Assembly (NCBI GenBank): GCA_910578505.1
Contig: CAJTPV010000009.1
Location: 56,890 to 87,022, forward strand
Reading direction: 5' to 3'
Origin: an uncultured Oscillospiraceae bacterium
GTDB lineage: Bacteria; Bacillota; Clostridia; Oscillospirales; Oscillospiraceae
Length of the DNA stretch: 30,133 bases
The first letter of the stretch is position 1, and every line of letters begins with the position of its first letter. Of the stretch, positions 28,398-30,133 are shown in pieces. Both the position numbers and the translations under genes were made by a program. The notes under the pieces were generated by a model. It had not been told where the DNA came from, did no database searches, and worked only from the letters and a program-made list of their open reading frames with translations.

Positions 28398-28507
28398 TCC
28401 TTCTGCACCTCACTTTCCTTTATTCTGGAGCACTTTTTCCCGCGCTCCTTTACGGGCGCGCTCTCGTAGGTGACGCACCGGGCGTGCTTGTACCCATTCA
28501 AAGCGGC
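28398..28507 (-). ncRNA. Candidate L21 leader in the 5' untranslated region of rplU
   Basis: Transcription from the upstream promoter would give about 110 untranslated bases before rplU. Firmicutes carry an L21 leader RNA at this place, thought to be an autoregulatory site for L21. This stretch has several short GC stems (around GGGCGTGC and GCGCGCCCG) but I did not verify the consensus fold. Confidence 0.45.
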
Positions 28508-28513
28508 TTATCC

Positions 28514-28542
28514 AGTATAGCAGGGCAGGGTTTATTTGTCAA
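28514..28542 (-). promoter_or_regulatory. Sigma-A promoter of rplU-prp-rpmA
   Basis: On the minus strand a perfect TTGACA (28537-28542) and TATACT (28514-28519) are separated by 17 bp. Confidence 0.92.
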
Positions 28543-28575
28543 CGATTTTTTCTGTGTTTTCTTGAAATTTTGGTC

Positions 28576-28604
28576 TTGCCTTTTTCGGAAAAGTCTGCTA
28601 TAAT
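28576..28604 (+). promoter_or_regulatory. Promoter of the tRNA-Gly gene
   Basis: TTGCCT (28576-28581) and a perfect TATAAT (28599-28604) are spaced by 17 bp, with the tRNA starting 19 bases after the -10. Confidence 0.8.
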
Positions 28605-28622
28605 AAACACCGTTCCAGACAG

Positions 28623-28696
28623 GCAGGGTTAGTACATCGGTAGTACATCGGCTTCCCAAGCCGAGGAGGCGGGTTCGATTCCCGTACCCTGCTCCA
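28623..28696 (+). tRNA. tRNA-Gly (anticodon CCC)
   Basis: A complete cloverleaf: acceptor GCAGGGT / ACCCTGC, a D arm GTAC...GTAC, anticodon arm TCGGC-TTCCCAA-GCCGA with CCC in the loop, a 4-base variable loop and T arm GCGGG-TTCGATT-CCCGT. The discriminator is T and CCA is encoded (28694-28696). Own promoter and terminator are present. Its 3' end is next to mobile-element genes, as at many integration sites. Confidence 0.95.
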
Positions 28697-28701
28697 GGAC
28701 A

Positions 28702-28736
28702 AATCCCCCGAAATCATCTGATTTCGGGGGATTTTT
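28702..28736 (+). terminator. Intrinsic terminator of tRNA-Gly
   Basis: AATCCCCCGAAATCA and TGATTTCGGGGGATT form a perfect 15-bp stem with a 2-base turn (in practice a slightly larger loop), followed by TTTTT. Confidence 0.92.
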
Positions 28737-28821
28737 ATAACTTTTGGGATTGAAACGGACTTGCTCCGGCTGCTTGTGGAACACTATTTGGAACGCTATG
28801 GAAATTGGAATACTGGGGAAG

Positions 28822-29067
28822 TTAGCTGGGCAGGCAGCCTATCAGGATATTTTTCTGCTCTTGCCCGACACGATTATTCCACCATTTCAAGAATGAGATA
28901 AGGTCAATCCGGTACTGTTTGCCGACCTTTGCACAGGGCAAATCTCCGGTAAGAATCAGATTGTCGATGACAGGGCGGGAAACTTGCAGAATTTCGGTCA
29001 GATTGGAAACGGTCAGAAACAGCCCGTATTTCTCAGCGAGGTAAGCGATTGTATTTTTGCTTTCCAT
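28822..29067 (-). CDS. Excisionase-family / helix-turn-helix DNA-binding protein
   Basis: An 81-residue protein starting MESKNTIAYLAEKYGLFLTV with AGGGAGG upstream. The core, LTVSNLTEILQVSRPVIDNL followed by ILTGDLPCAKVGKQYRIDLI and SFLKWW, is the winged helix-turn-helix of MerR/excisionase-type proteins (excisionase family DNA-binding domain), common at the ends of integrative conjugative elements. It starts 11 bases after the stop of a disrupted upstream gene and lies 126 bases from the tRNA-Gly 3' end. No integrase gene is visible in the window. It likely directs excision or controls element genes. Confidence 0.85.
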   Translation of the reverse strand: MESKNTIAYLAEKYGLFLTVSNLTEILQVSRPVIDNLILTGDLPCAKVGKQYRIDLISFLKWWNNRVGQEQKNILIGCLPS

Positions 29068-29077
29068 GGTGTCCTCC

Positions 29078-30133
29078 CTAATCCGCTCCACTGGGGAGGA
29101 TGTACGCTTTGAACACGGTTGCGCTGGTATCCTTGCCGCTGCTGTCGTTGAGAACGAAGAGGCCCTTGGCATTTTTAGGTTGGTATCTCGCAAAAGCGTC
29201 TTGCGGTTCTCCAGCTCCTTTTCAAATTCAGCCAGGGTTTCCAGGGTTGCGTCCATGTCATAGCTCATGTAGCAATTCTCCCGGAACCACAGCTTGAAGT
29301 CCACGCCGCCTTTGAAATCAGCGATATAGACCCTTGCGCCCTTGTCAATAGCCTGCCGCAGCAGTACCTTCAGCAGTACCGTCTTACCCGAACCAGTTAC
29401 GCCGCCAAGAAGCAAATGGGCGTTGGTTCTCAAATCCACGGTCACAGGGCCGAGCTGACTTTCCCCCAGCGTCAGAACGAAATTCTCCTGAGAGACATTG
29501 CGGTCATACCACACAATGCGTTCAGGCCATTTTGTCGCGGGAGGAGCGAGGGACAGGGTAATTGTCTGATTGTCCTCTCCGTAGCTGATGTCAGCGATGG
29601 AGCCGTTCAAAGCGGATTGGATTTTATCGGCGCAGTCCAGCCATACAGAGACAGGAATACCACAGGTGTAAAAAGTGTAGTCCTTGACCTGGGGGTTGCT
29701 GGGGTTTGTGGTGAGAGACAGCAACGTAGGCGGTTCCCCGGCAGAGTTAACTAGCCCTATACGGCTCAGATTGTCCTGCACCCGTCCGGCCTGCCAGGGC
29801 CCTCCCCAGGCCCAGAGGAGGGCCAGGGTGAGGGCCGCTGTTAGGAACAGCAGCAAAACCACCGTTAGAGCATCCAGCACCGGGGCGAGCAGTGTACCCG
29901 GTGCATAACCCATCATCGGATGCCGGGCCGCCCAGGCGATACCCAGCAGAGCCCAGATACAGACCAGAAATGCCAGCTTGACCCGGCATCCACGGACTGC
30001 GCCGATACCACGCCGGATACGCCGGAGGGCCTGGACTATCTGGGTCTGCCTGGCTAAATCGCTGCGCTTGTCAAAATTGGGGCTGTAAAAAAACAGCGCC
30101 AAGACAGAAGAGGCCACTCGGAAAAGGGTGGCC
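29078..30133 (-). pseudogene. FtsK/SpoIIIE-type conjugative translocase, disrupted and cut by the window edge
   Basis: On the minus strand the frame is open from the right edge. It has two membrane spans (LAFLVCIWALLGIAWAA; LDALTVVLLLFLTAALTLAL), a linker domain, the Walker A loop GGVTGSGKTVLLK and the segment ARVYIADFKGGVDFKLW, as in the FtsK-like coupling proteins of Tn916-type elements. At about 29190-29215 the sensible sequence (EFEKELENRKTLLRDTN) ends. The frame then continues as Ser/Pro-rich text into the excisionase gene, while another frame reads ARYQPKNAKGLFVLNDSSGK and ends at TAG 29078. The Walker B and C-terminal ATPase parts are missing. This looks like a deletion that joined two element genes out of frame, rather than a one-base error. 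The 5' end lies outside the window. Confidence 0.7.

Overview
The window looks like a chromosomal segment of a GC-rich, endospore-forming Firmicute of the Oscillospiraceae (Flavonifractor/Lawsonibacter-like) type. The evidence is high GC with classic sigma-A promoters (TTGxxx-17-TATAAT), spoVAD, spoVAE and spoIID genes, an L27 with the Firmicutes N-terminal extension next to its Prp protease, and several LytTR regulators. The genus is an inference; no rRNA is present.

Region 1 (1-7727, minus strand) is one end of an extracellular contractile injection system (eCIS, related to Afp/PVC particles). In transcription order it holds a stand-alone degenerate receiver domain, two unrecognised helical proteins that overlap out of frame, a YbjN-like small protein, one tail sheath, the main tube protein, a strong intra-operon hairpin, a tail-assembly-like protein, a DUF6760 protein, two more tube-fold proteins (Pvc5/Pvc6-like), and a long repeat-rich protein that runs off the left edge. 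LysM cap, spike, baseplate wedge, tape measure, AAA ATPase and terminator genes are not in the window and should lie to the left.

Region 2 (7728-15456) is a regulatory and cargo module. It holds a GNAT acetyltransferase, a canonical LytTR response regulator, a STAS anti-sigma-antagonist-like protein, and a 969-residue protein with an N-terminal DUF4157 (eCIS-associated, HELSH) domain, the best candidate cargo. A second YbjN-like protein follows 3 bp downstream as a possible chaperone. Two divergent LytTR regulators close the module: one keeps the phospho-acceptor Asp but has Arg for the usual Lys, the other has Glu in place of the Asp. Short direct and inverted repeats in the intergenic regions are candidate operators. 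A reasonable model is that LytTR regulators, some phosphorylation-independent, switch production of the injection particle and its cargo.

Region 3 (15457-27414) is ordinary chromosome: a DUF4914 P-loop protein, galE, spoVAE and spoVAD (no spoVAC alongside), a sugar nucleotidyltransferase overlapping a NahK-like sugar kinase, an isochorismatase-family hydrolase, a small hypothetical protein, spoIID, a multi-span membrane protein, a branched-chain aminotransferase and a DUF2971 protein. Kinase, nucleotidyltransferase and galE together suggest salvage of amino-hexoses or hexoses to UDP-sugars.

Region 4 (27415-30133) holds rplU-prp-rpmA with its leader and promoter, a tRNA-Gly(CCC) with promoter and terminator, and just beyond the tRNA a lower-GC segment with an excisionase-like gene and a disrupted FtsK/SpoIIIE-type translocase gene. 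This is probably the edge or remnant of an integrative conjugative element inserted near the tRNA. No intergenic stretch in the window exceeds 300 bases.
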